The translations under genes and the position numbers were made by a program. Shown piece after piece: positions 55,327 to 63,909 of a stretch of 64,000 nucleotides of DNA (its first letter is position 1; every line of letters begins with the position of its first letter). The stretch is taken from positions 2,480,001 through 2,544,000 of the forward strand of contig NZ_AP025508.1 of NCBI RefSeq assembly GCF_024347615.1, read 5' to 3'. The stretch comes from Vibrio splendidus. GTDB taxonomy: Bacteria > Pseudomonadota > Gammaproteobacteria > Enterobacterales > Vibrionaceae. The notes below the pieces were generated by a model. The model was not told where the DNA came from. It saw nothing but the letters and a program-made list of their open reading frames with translations, and made no database searches.

Positions 55327-56301
55327 TCAATTCGAAATTCGTGGATCAAGCCAGACATACAGTAAGTCGGCGATAAAGTTAGCAACAAGCACTGCGGTCA
55401 CTAAAATAAGAAGAATGGCTTGAATCAAAGGATAATCTCGCGCCACAATTCCCTTAAGAAGAATGTTGCCCAAGCCTTGGTAGTTAAAAACTACTTCGGT
55501 CATGATTGAGCCAGCGAATGAGAAGCCGATTGCCATAGCAATAGCGGTCGCGACAGGAAGAATGGCATTTCTACCAGCGTATCGAGACATCACACGATAG
55601 CTGCTCAAGCCTTTGGCCTCAGCCATCGTCACGTAATCCTCTCCTAAGACATTGATCATCGCATTACGCATATTGAAGACCCATGTTGCGATTCCAACCA
55701 AGACCATAGAGCCCATTGGAAGCACAGCGTGTTTAGCCACACTAGAAACAAATTCCCACGTAAAACCGGGCTCAAGTGACGGGTCGTAAGTGTAAGCCAA
55801 AGGTAGTAAATCTAACTTTAGACCGAAGAAATAGAACAACAGTAACGCGGTTACGATATACGGAAAGTTGCTAATAAAAGCCAAGACCGGAGGAACAATT
55901 TGCCCAAACAGCCCTTCACGTCGATATGACGCATAAGTTCCAATACTGACACCGATGATGAGAGCGACAATGAGCGAACCAAGCGCCAGAAACATAGTCC
56001 ACGGCAGTGCCATAGCAAGCACATCAGAAACACTAATAGGAAACATCAAAATAGACGGCCCCAAATCAAGCGTAAATACACTCTTCATATATGCAAAGTA
56101 TTGTTCGAAAACATTACCATCAACAAAACCATACATCTCACGAACCGCATCCATCTGAGCTGGATCCATACGACCTTGAGCAGCAGCAAACAGAGCATCT
56201 ACTGGGTCACCCGGCATTAAACGAGGCAACATAAAGTTAAACGAGATAGCAATCAGAAAGGCTGTGAAATAAAAACCGAATCGACGAAACAGAAATGACA
56301 T
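55327..56301 (-). CDS. ABC transporter permease, OppB/DppB type
   Basis: This 324-residue permease has six transmembrane helices. It begins with FLFRRFGFYFTAFLIAISFNFMLPRLMPGDP, the usual OppB opening, and has the coupling loop LGEDYVTMAEAKGLSSYRVMSRYAGRNAILP. It lies 55 bases after the binding-protein gene and nine bases before the second permease start. The operon order binding protein, B, C, D, F is the standard one. Confidence 0.93.
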   Translation of the reverse strand: MSFLFRRFGFYFTAFLIAISFNFMLPRLMPGDPVDALFAAAQGRMDPAQMDAVREMYGFVDGNVFEQYFAYMKSVFTLDLGPSILMFPISVSDVLAMALPWTMFLALGSLIVALIIGVSIGTYASYRREGLFGQIVPPVLAFISNFPYIVTALLLFYFFGLKLDLLPLAYTYDPSLEPGFTWEFVSSVAKHAVLPMGSMVLVGIATWVFNMRNAMINVLGEDYVTMAEAKGLSSYRVMSRYAGRNAILPVATAIAMAIGFSFAGSIMTEVVFNYQGLGNILLKGIVARDYPLIQAILLILVTAVLVANFIADLLYVWLDPRISN

Positions 56302-56356
56302 AAATATCTTTTAACCTAAGAGCCGCAACTTACGTTACGGCCAAATTAGAAATAAC

Positions 56357-57991
56357 TTACTTAAGGTGTAGGTTGTTGAGAATGATTACTCGCTTACCAC
56401 CGTCGTACCATACTGGTTGTACGTATGGGTTCTCAGCGCTAGGCCAACCGACAATGTTCTTAGTGCTGTACTGGAACCAAGTCGGGTTAGAGAAAAGAGG
56501 AATAAACGGAAGATTTGTAGCCGTAAACTCTTGAAGCTCGCTCAACACTTCTTCTTGCTGTTCAGCGTCACCAATTTTTCCGAAGCTATCGATCAATGCA
56601 TCGATCTCTGGTGAATTAACACCATGACCAGCATGCCAAGTTTTCCCGATACGTGATGTAGAGAAGTACTCTTGATAAGCCAAGATTGGGTTAGTCGCAA
56701 CCATTGACCAGTTGATAGACATTGTGTATTTACTGTCTTTCAAGTTGCTATCATAGACAGACCAGTCAACCGTTTTGATATTAGCTTTTACACCAACCTC
56801 TTCGTAGTACTCAGATACCATCTGAACAACTTGAATCCAGTCAGTCCAGCCCGCAACTACTTCAATGTCGAACTCAAATGCTTCGCCATTTTTCTTTTCA
56901 CGGAATCCATCCCCGTCTTTATCGACTAGACCAACTTCGTCAAGTAAAGCTTTCGCCTTTTCAGCGTCGTACTGTGTCAGATCCGCGTATTTAGCAGATA
57001 CAGCTTTGTCGATATGCGTTTCGTAAAGCTCAGCAATACCACCAGCATTGTAGTTAGGCGTTGGGTAACCGTAAGCTGCAATATCAACGATAGTTTCACG
57101 GTCAAGTGCCATAGATAATGCTTGGCGAACGCGAAGATCATCAAAAGGCGCTTCTTTAGTATTTACGTAAAGATGAATCGCATCGTTAGCGGGGTACCAG
57201 AAATGATGGTTTTCTTTATCAACACCAACAAACGTTGACTCAACGTCAGCGATAAAGTTTGAACCCCAATCAATTTCACCTTTAATCAAGGCCGGTTGGA
57301 TTTGAGAGTTATCATTGTAAGAACGGAAGTTCACACAATCTAGGTACGGGCGGTTCTCTAGGTAGTAATTCGGATTTCGGCATAGCTCCATCTGTTGCGG
57401 CTTGATGTATTTAACCGTGGTCATTGGGCCACTACCTACTGGGTTCAAGTTGGTGAACGTTGTCAGCTCTTCAACTTTAGACCAAATATGCTTCGGTACA
57501 ACGTGGTAGCGCTCTAGGTTCCAAGCGAAAGTAGAATCCGCTTCCGCCAATGAGAAGACAACCGTTCTCTCATCAGAAGCAGTAACTTCTTGCAGGTTAC
57601 CCGCTGACCAAATACCTTTTTGGTCAAATGCTGGAGCGTCTTTAGTTAGCATAAAGCTAAACACAACGTCTTCTGCTGTTAGTTTAGTACCATCAGACCA
57701 CTTCAGGTTTTCACGAAGCTTAAGAGTTAGTGTCTTAAGATCTTCTGAGAATTCAACTGATTCAGCTAATCGGTAATCAACATCACCCGTCATGTTGTTA
57801 AATACAACTAGAGGTTCAAACATCACACCGTGAAGTAGGTCTTTAGTTGTGTACGGGTTGAAGTTTTCAACAAAGCCAGTATTGATAATTGGCACCGTTA
57901 GCGTACCGCCCTGCTTTACTTCATCTGCTTGTACAGATGCTCCAAATAAAGCTCCAATGGCGAGCGAAGCAATCAATGTCTTTTTGTGCAT
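56357..57991 (-). CDS. Family-5 extracellular solute-binding protein, likely beta-glucan oligosaccharides
   Basis: The start is placed at the ATG at 57991, with AAGGAC just before it; a GTG one codon upstream is the alternative. The 544-residue protein has a signal peptide ending VQA and the SBP_bac_5 pattern: FNPYTTKDLLHGVMFEPLV, LRENLKWSDGTKLTAEDVVFSF, LRVRQALSMALDRETIV. DKDGDGFREKKNG resembles a calcium loop seen in some sugar-binding members. Known relatives bind chitin oligosaccharides in Vibrio and cellobiose or laminaribiose in Thermotoga. The surrounding glucanases make beta-1,3-gluco-oligosaccharides the likely ligand. It is preceded by operators at 58022 and 58091. Confidence 0.88.
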   Translation of the reverse strand: MHKKTLIASLAIGALFGASVQADEVKQGGTLTVPIINTGFVENFNPYTTKDLLHGVMFEPLVVFNNMTGDVDYRLAESVEFSEDLKTLTLKLRENLKWSDGTKLTAEDVVFSFMLTKDAPAFDQKGIWSAGNLQEVTASDERTVVFSLAEADSTFAWNLERYHVVPKHIWSKVEELTTFTNLNPVGSGPMTTVKYIKPQQMELCRNPNYYLENRPYLDCVNFRSYNDNSQIQPALIKGEIDWGSNFIADVESTFVGVDKENHHFWYPANDAIHLYVNTKEAPFDDLRVRQALSMALDRETIVDIAAYGYPTPNYNAGGIAELYETHIDKAVSAKYADLTQYDAEKAKALLDEVGLVDKDGDGFREKKNGEAFEFDIEVVAGWTDWIQVVQMVSEYYEEVGVKANIKTVDWSVYDSNLKDSKYTMSINWSMVATNPILAYQEYFSTSRIGKTWHAGHGVNSPEIDALIDSFGKIGDAEQQEEVLSELQEFTATNLPFIPLFSNPTWFQYSTKNIVGWPSAENPYVQPVWYDGGKRVIILNNLHLK

Positions 57992-58021
57992 CACGTTGTC
58001 CTTTTTAATGATAATAACCAG

Positions 58022-58039
58022 AAAGAAAGCGCTTTCTTT
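58022..58039. promoter_or_regulatory. LacI-type operator (copy 7), transporter operon
   Basis: Perfect 18-bp palindrome AAAGAAAGCGCTTTCTTT, 31 bases before the binding-protein start, mirroring its place at the porin gene. Confidence 0.88.
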
Positions 58040-58090
58040 TTACTTTAAAAAAAGGGGGTGCTTTAGTATTTACTATCGGTTACTCATTTC

Positions 58091-58106
58091 AAGAAACCGC
58101 TTTCTT
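58091..58106. promoter_or_regulatory. LacI-type operator (copy 8)
   Basis: AAGAAACCGCTTTCTT, one mismatch, 68 bases from copy 7. Confidence 0.7.
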
Positions 58107-58416
58107 TAGGTGGATAATAAGCTGATTATATGATTCTTCAACTTACAATTGAATGAAACGAACCATAGATCACAAATTTAAAACAGACAGAGAGCAGATA
58201 TATATAACAGTGCCATTCATCACATTAATTACCCCAACAATAATAAAATCTATATAAAACAACAAGTTAAATAAAAATGCAAAAGTGACCTCATCACGAA
58301 TGCTGATCATCTGTTTTCTTGGTCATTTATTAGCTTATGCGCTTTCTCAAATAGTCTTTTCATCACCGCTCTCCATTTTCATAATCTCCGACTATCGATG
58401 CTCCTCTCAAAAATAA

Positions 58417-58432
58417 AAGAAAGCGCTTTCTT
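58417..58432. promoter_or_regulatory. LacI-type operator (copy 9), at the start of the binding-protein-like gene
   Basis: Perfect AAGAAAGCGCTTTCTT. It would lie inside the coding sequence if translation began at the 58398 ATG, which argues for a later start. Confidence 0.85.
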
Positions 58433-58445
58433 GGCTTTTGAACCT

Positions 58446-59273
58446 ATGACAGCATATCAAGATATAAAATACGAGTTAGCCTTTAGGACAGATATGTTTA
58501 ACTTTTGGAATGGCAATAAATCAAATAAAAGACAGCACTACGAATTCGAACTGATCCGCAGCTTATTGAATTGGAATTCAAATGAATCTGTTGTCGTTCA
58601 CGACGACAAGACCGATTTTCCGAGAGCAGAGGATGAGGGGAATATATTCAACAAGGATTATGACGTACTCGTTACAGTCGCAGGGAACAAAAAATTTGCA
58701 AATAAACCTGTAATCAAGCTCAACTCTCCAATTTGCAAAGGCTTACTAGGGCACCGTATTTTAATCGTTCGGGAACAAGATCAACCTACATTCCATCATA
58801 TCCATAGTGATCAATTGAAATCACTGACAGCTGGAATTCCGGCGACATGGGCTGACGCTGAGCTGTTTAGAGTAAATGGATATCGAATACTAGAGCAAGG
58901 AACGTTACCAGAGATTCTTAAACTTCTCTCAGATAAAAAGTGTGATTATGTGTCACTCGGCGCCAATGAAGTAAAAAGTATATACCAAGAACACGCAAGC
59001 TTGCTGGAGGGGCTAATGATAGAAGAAAGCATTTTGCTTTATTACCCTCTTCCCTTGGTCTTTTATGTACACCCAGACAAGGTGCAATTTGCACAATTAT
59101 TGGATGATAAACTTCAAGACTTCATGTTAAGTGGTGAGTTTGATTCACTGTTTAACCAGCATTTTGGAAATGTCGTGAGCTCAACTGGACTAGAAAGCCG
59201 TAAGATGATTAACCTCACCAATCCAGAGCTGCCTGACGAGTTTGGATCATTTCAATCTAATTTCGCCTCATAA
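58446..59273 (+). CDS. Leaderless periplasmic-binding-protein-like protein
   Basis: The frame is open from 58398, but the operator at 58417 lies inside its first codons, so ATG 58446 (276 residues) or 58494 (behind TTTAGGA, 260 residues) is likelier. The sequence follows a family of Vibrio proteins with a type 2 binding-protein fold, seen in KGLLGHRILIVREQDQ, LKSLTAGIPATWADAELFRVNGYR and ILLYYPLPLVFYVHPDK. Those relatives usually have a signal peptide; none is seen here from any start. It may be a cytoplasmic sensor, a decayed exported protein, or be misread at its start. Divergent from the transporter and under the same operator, so it belongs to the glucan regulon. Confidence 0.65.
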   Translation: MTAYQDIKYELAFRTDMFNFWNGNKSNKRQHYEFELIRSLLNWNSNESVVVHDDKTDFPRAEDEGNIFNKDYDVLVTVAGNKKFANKPVIKLNSPICKGLLGHRILIVREQDQPTFHHIHSDQLKSLTAGIPATWADAELFRVNGYRILEQGTLPEILKLLSDKKCDYVSLGANEVKSIYQEHASLLEGLMIEESILLYYPLPLVFYVHPDKVQFAQLLDDKLQDFMLSGEFDSLFNQHFGNVVSSTGLESRKMINLTNPELPDEFGSFQSNFAS

Positions 59274-59413
59274 ACATAAATGGTAAAGACAATAGAACCC
59301 TAACTTGTCCTAAATCCATCGAAAAGTTACGAAAACAACACAATGACCCTCGAAACGATCTTAATCTAGGGTCATTGAGCCAGAGTAGAGGCTACATTAT
59401 TAACTACGTACAT

Positions 59414-60667
59414 TTATAGATAACGATGAATACTCAAGTCATCTGTTTTGATATCACTTGAAGAACCACTGACTACACTTGCCAAGATCTTCCCTGAACC
59501 ACACGCCATCGTCCAACCCAATGTTCCATGGCCCGTATTGGTAAATAAGTTCTTAATCGGAGTCTTGCCGATAATAGGCGTGCCATCTGGCGTCATTGGT
59601 CTTAGCCCAGTCCAATACTCTGCCTTTGAAAAATCACCCGCTTGTGGAAAGAGATCTTTGATCACCATATCAATCGTGGCTTTGCGTTTTTCTGGGATTA
59701 GGTAGTCAAAACCAGCGAGCTCTGCCGTACCCGCAATACGAATTCGGTCATCAAAACGCGTCATCGCCACCTTGTAGGTTTCATCCATTACAGTAGAGGT
59801 TGGTGACTTATCTGCATTCACGATCGGTAGCGTTAGCGAATACCCTTTCACTGGATAGACAGGTATCGACAAGTCGACTTGCTTCAACAAGTCTCGAGAA
59901 TAGCTTCCTGAAGCGACCACGTAAGCGTCCGCTTTGAAGTCACCTTGAGTCGTGGTAATACTTTCAATGGTTTGATTCTGATGATTGAGCTTGACTACTT
60001 CAGTATCAAACACGAACCTAACACCGAGTTGCTTGGCTTTCTCAGTTAAGGTTAAACAGAATTGATGGCAATCACCGGTTTCATCATGTGGTAAATACAG
60101 GCCGCCAACCAGCTTATCTTTCACATCTGATAAACCTGGTTCAATGGATAGGCATTGCTCAACATCAAACAACGAGTGCTCAATTCCACTTTCTTTAAGC
60201 AGCTTCATATCTTGCTGAATGAAATCCAATTGCTTTTCGCTTCGAAACACTTGTAGCGTCCCTTTCTGCCTACCTTCATAAGCCAATTGCTCACTGGTTC
60301 TTAGCTCAGTCAGGCAATCTCGGCTGTAGTTCGCGACTCTCAACATCCGCGATTTGTTCTGTGCATATTTAGCTTCGTTGCAGTTGGCGAGCATCTTCGT
60401 TGCCCAAGAAACTAACTCGGGAGAAAGCGAAGGCTTTACTTTGAGAGGGGCATGTTCTTGGGCTAACCATTTCATCGCTTTCAAAGGGATACCAGGCGCC
60501 GCCCATGGTGAAGAATAGCCGTAAGAAATTTGCCCAGCATTCGCAAAGCTGGTTTCTTTACCACTGCCATCTTGACGATCAATAACCGTGACCGAGTGAC
60601 CTTCTTTAGCCAAATACCATGCGCTAGTCAACCCAATAACACCGCTGCCAATTACAATAACTTCCAT
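59414..60667 (-). CDS. dadA: D-amino-acid dehydrogenase small subunit (DadA)
   Basis: This 417-residue FAD-dependent oxidoreductase starts with the dinucleotide fold VIVIGSGVIGLTSAWYLAKEGHSVTVID. It carries the DadA-type ETSFANAGQISYGYSSPWAAPGIPLKA and near the C terminus WTGLRPMTPDGTPIIG and NTGHGTLGWTMACGSG. It oxidises D-amino acids to 2-oxo acids at the inner membrane and passes electrons to the respiratory chain. It has its own 226-base upstream spacer. A LysR-type gene lies upstream on the same strand. No alanine racemase gene (dadX) is adjacent. Confidence 0.93.
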   Translation of the reverse strand: MEVIVIGSGVIGLTSAWYLAKEGHSVTVIDRQDGSGKETSFANAGQISYGYSSPWAAPGIPLKAMKWLAQEHAPLKVKPSLSPELVSWATKMLANCNEAKYAQNKSRMLRVANYSRDCLTELRTSEQLAYEGRQKGTLQVFRSEKQLDFIQQDMKLLKESGIEHSLFDVEQCLSIEPGLSDVKDKLVGGLYLPHDETGDCHQFCLTLTEKAKQLGVRFVFDTEVVKLNHQNQTIESITTTQGDFKADAYVVASGSYSRDLLKQVDLSIPVYPVKGYSLTLPIVNADKSPTSTVMDETYKVAMTRFDDRIRIAGTAELAGFDYLIPEKRKATIDMVIKDLFPQAGDFSKAEYWTGLRPMTPDGTPIIGKTPIKNLFTNTGHGTLGWTMACGSGKILASVVSGSSSDIKTDDLSIHRYL

Positions 60668-60893
60668 TCTCTTCTCCTAATGCCCGACAAAGCCAAAACC
60701 TGTCGAACACAGCTGTCAGTCTAAAACTCGTTTCGTTAATGATTTGTAACTTATTCCGCTCATGTTGACTTAACAATAGAGGGAGCGTTGACAAAAAATC
60801 AATTCGACTTAAAAACGAATTCGGCAGTTTGGAAGTGTGATATTGGCGGTATTTGAAAGCTTAGGTAGGAGTCGTTAAGTAAACCGATTAAGC

Positions 60894-61820
60894 CTAGATA
60901 TTGTAAGCGTCATGGCTCAAGAAAGTGGCGTTCTCGAGTAAGAAATCTAACAAGGTTTCGGCTTGTAGCGTGAGTGCTCGGCCTTTCAAAGATTGAACCT
61001 TAACCGTCGCCTTCGAAAGCATATCCAACTCGGTCGCAACCACTTCTATCTGCCCTGACTTTATCTCATCGATCACGGTGAGCTTAGGCATAAAGGTTAC
61101 ACCCAATCCTGCTGAAACAAAGTTAGTCAGTGCAGTGACCGAATTGGTTTGAAGCTTCGGCTGTAAGGTAAGGTGGGAGATTTGTTCGGCCTGCTTGACC
61201 AATCGACCCATCCCTGTTGAGTTGTCGATCAACGCCAAAGACACATCCTTAATATCTTGCAGTGTCACAGGCGCTTCTTTCATCGTAAGGAAGTGTCCTT
61301 TCGGAGCAATCAATTCCAGCGGATGGCTGCGTTCAACGTGGGAGTGCAGTTTAGGGTGCGGTGCAGAAGCATAAGTAATCGCGAAATCGATCTGTTGATC
61401 TTCCAACATCTTGACAGCGTCCAATGCCCCAGCAATCTCAATTGATAAGTTGATATCAGGGTATCGAGCCATGAAGGTTTGCATCGGCTTTGACACCAAG
61501 TTGGTAATAAACCCTTCACCGATGGCAATGCTGACATTGCCTCCTTTGAGGTTTTTAAGCTTGGTTAGTCGAGCAAGTACTGCGGCCTCTCCCCGAACAA
61601 TGGAACGGTAGTAATTCAGCAGTTCATTACCCGCTTCAGTTAACAGTGATTGGCGGTTGTTGCGCTCCCATACTTTCATTTCCGCTTGCGCTTCTAACTG
61701 TGTCAGCATCCGACTCATTGCCGCAGGATCAACGTTCATCATCTTAGACGCCTTACGCAATGACCCGTATTTCGATAAAGCATTAAGGTATTCCAGCGCG
61801 CGGATATTAAAGTGGTGCAT
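60894..61820 (-). CDS. LysR-family transcriptional regulator
   Basis: This 308-residue regulator has an N-terminal helix-turn-helix (GSLRKASKMMNVDPAAMSRMLTQLEAQ) and an effector domain. The recognition-helix region (DPAAMSRML) is less typical than in most LysR proteins. It is on the same strand as dadA, 226 bases upstream, so the usual divergent rule does not apply. Control of dadA is possible but not shown by the sequence. Confidence 0.85.
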   Translation of the reverse strand: MHHFNIRALEYLNALSKYGSLRKASKMMNVDPAAMSRMLTQLEAQAEMKVWERNNRQSLLTEAGNELLNYYRSIVRGEAAVLARLTKLKNLKGGNVSIAIGEGFITNLVSKPMQTFMARYPDINLSIEIAGALDAVKMLEDQQIDFAITYASAPHPKLHSHVERSHPLELIAPKGHFLTMKEAPVTLQDIKDVSLALIDNSTGMGRLVKQAEQISHLTLQPKLQTNSVTALTNFVSAGLGVTFMPKLTVIDEIKSGQIEVVATELDMLSKATVKVQSLKGRALTLQAETLLDFLLENATFLSHDAYNI

Positions 61821-61990
61821 TCAACTTCCTTGTGATTCGACTGACTCGAGGTAAGCGTCTCATAAATTTGCTGCGAACATGTATCCCAATTTATCAATAT
61901 CGTGTCTGCACTTATTAACTTGTGCACCGAGTCACTGCCAAGCCAAAGATTGAAGGAAGATTCATATTATTTAGTTTGCTGTAAATAGGA

Positions 61991-62020
61991 CAAAGGCGAC
62001 AACTTTCGTTATCGCCTTTG
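61991..62020. terminator. Hairpin after the DHH gene
   Basis: CAAAGGCGA and TCGCCTTTG form a 9-bp stem with a 12-nt loop, 45 bases past the DHH stop on the minus strand; the T-tract is weak. Confidence 0.5.
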
Positions 62021-62064
62021 AGTTGATGCCTCTTGTAGAGCAACAATCATTTTCACTGATGAAC

Positions 62065-63042
62065 TTAGGCATCAAGTAAAAGGTTCGGTCGAATCAAGTC
62101 ATAAACACAAGCAAGTTCACTGCTGAATTCAAATTGTTTGTTGATAATGCCGCCAGCCATATGAGGGTGCCCGCCGCCAAAACCAATCCCTTTTTCATTA
62201 AGAGCCCTTCTAACTATCTTCGCGACATTGTTTTTTGAACACTCTGAACGGAGAGAGATAAAGGTTTTCTCTCTATTTCTAGCCGTGAGGACGACAATAT
62301 CGAGCTCATCAACGCTCAGCAGGAAATCTCCTAATACGCCAAGCATATTTTTAGGACACCCCTCAGGAAGCACTGCAAACGCGGCATTTTTTTCACGACG
62401 TAAGCTGTCGAGCATTGAATAGAAAAGCTTTAATTCGTGAAACTCTACTTGATTTCGACAAATTTTGTTAACCATATCATTGTTGGCCTTCGCCTGAAGA
62501 TACAACAGTGCTTTTAGATCTGCAGTTCCTACCCCTCGGGTAAAGTTTGCGGTATCAAAGCTCAAACCAACCAGTAGTGCTGTTGCGATATTCTGTGGCA
62601 TCGGCAAAGAAAAATAGCGGTAATATTCAACCATAATGGTTGCAGTTGAGCCATAGTTTGAGCGTATATCGGAATACCATACAAAATCAGGCGCTTTCAC
62701 TTGATGGTGATCTATCACTCCCACCTCAATCCCTGGAAAGTCGATAACATTTTTCTCGCCAATACAACCATCAACAACAATAATCTTATCATCCGGTTGC
62801 AATTTTAAATCTTTTGGCTCATAGATTGGGATATCTATCCAATCTATTAAGTTTCTGAGTGACACTCTATCTATGTAACCATGAAACGTAATAAACGGGC
62901 ACAACCCTTTCTTTTTTAATAAATATGCAAGCGCGTATGCGGAAGAGATCGCATCATGGTCAGGGAAGTCATGAGCTTGAATAATGATTCTCTTATCACC
63001 CTTAAGCCGCTCTAGAAAGCTTTCGAACTTTAAATTTGCCAT
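62065..63042 (-). CDS. DHH-family phosphoesterase
   Basis: This 325-residue protein has the DHH domain motifs AHDFPDHDAISSAYAL (metal ligands), VVDG, and GVIDHHQV, the family name motif. A C-terminal DHHA1 domain shows IGFGGGHPHMAGG. Relatives include NrnA-type nanoRNase/pAp phosphatases and exopolyphosphatases. Here the first motif reads PDHD where NrnA usually has PDGD, so the substrate may differ. It is cytoplasmic. It lies 58 bases from the next gene upstream, on the same strand, and could be co-transcribed with it. Confidence 0.88.
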   Translation of the reverse strand: MANLKFESFLERLKGDKRIIIQAHDFPDHDAISSAYALAYLLKKKGLCPFITFHGYIDRVSLRNLIDWIDIPIYEPKDLKLQPDDKIIVVDGCIGEKNVIDFPGIEVGVIDHHQVKAPDFVWYSDIRSNYGSTATIMVEYYRYFSLPMPQNIATALLVGLSFDTANFTRGVGTADLKALLYLQAKANNDMVNKICRNQVEFHELKLFYSMLDSLRREKNAAFAVLPEGCPKNMLGVLGDFLLSVDELDIVVLTARNREKTFISLRSECSKNNVAKIVRRALNEKGIGFGGGHPHMAGGIINKQFEFSSELACVYDLIRPNLLLDA

Positions 63043-63100
63043 AATCCAACTGCTAATAAGGTTCTAGCTTCGTACAAAGCTAGAGCTGATGTGTTAATGG

Positions 63101-63907
63101 TTAACTCTTATGAATTAAACGATATTCTGTGTTAGACAAAATAGCTTCTTCTAGAGCCCCTACACCTAACGTACTGTAACCATAGAAATTAGGCTTCGCA
63201 TTCAAACGTAAAGACTGTACGCTCTTTACGACATGTTCATCCATAGTCAGCGAGTCAACAACTTCAGAAAGCAATTTCCTATTGTTTTTTGTCAAAGGTG
63301 TAATGAATTCACTAGCGCCACTGATTGAAGAATATAAGTAGCCAAACTCACCGCCATTATTTTCTTCAATGTAATAATTACCGGTTCTAGCGAACGACGC
63401 TCGAATTTCATTGACACTTTCAATGGCATTAAAAGGCTGGTTGAAAAACTCCGAACCACCTGCATGCTCTAATGTTTCAGGTGTAAAGCCTTCATCTGGA
63501 AATACAAGATAAGCAACAATGGCATTATCTCTAGTAATAGATGAAAGAATAAAGTTATCGTCTTTGTAGTACTTTATAACGTCATCGCTAGTTGAACGTT
63601 TGATATAAACGGGGGCACCAAATGTCTGATCTAATACTTCAGCTGATGAGCGGATGTACACTTTTTCAAGCTTTTTGTGTGACGGAATATCAGTCATTTG
63701 TGAAAGACCAAAATCAACCATCTTTTCGATTGCATCAAAACTATCGTTAAACCCACCCAAAGCAATTGAAACTACAGACAACAAACCAATAGTGCGCGCC
63801 AAGTTCCCTTTACTTTGAGCTTCTAACAACGACTCTTGGTTATCTTGGAGCTCTTTCAGCTCATCTTTAATTTCTTTTGGAACGTCTTTTTTTTGTTCTT
63901 CAGACAT
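63101..63907 (-). CDS. Unknown protein with one membrane segment
   Basis: This 268-residue protein has a charged, coiled-coil-like N terminus (about residues 1-35), one weakly hydrophobic segment (about 36-53), and a soluble C-terminal domain of about 190 residues with mixed strands and helices. That layout suggests an inner-membrane anchor. The domain is not recognised with confidence. It starts two bases before the stop of the gene at the window edge (overlap TGATCATG), so the two are an operon that continues beyond the window. Confidence 0.6.
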   Translation of the reverse strand: MSEEQKKDVPKEIKDELKELQDNQESLLEAQSKGNLARTIGLLSVVSIALGGFNDSFDAIEKMVDFGLSQMTDIPSHKKLEKVYIRSSAEVLDQTFGAPVYIKRSTSDDVIKYYKDDNFILSSITRDNAIVAYLVFPDEGFTPETLEHAGGSEFFNQPFNAIESVNEIRASFARTGNYYIEENNGGEFGYLYSSISGASEFITPLTKNNRKLLSEVVDSLTMDEHVVKSVQSLRLNAKPNFYGYSTLGVGALEEAILSNTEYRLIHKS

Positions 63908-63909
63908 GA

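Larger units (their letters stand above)
57992..58445. other. Divergent control region with three operators
   Basis: About 450 AT-rich bases separate the transporter operon from the divergent binding-protein-like gene. They hold operators at 58022-58039, 58091-58106 and 58417-58432. A TGTGATCTATG half CRP site (minus strand, about 58162-58176) may also be present. No gene is seen. Confidence 0.55.
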
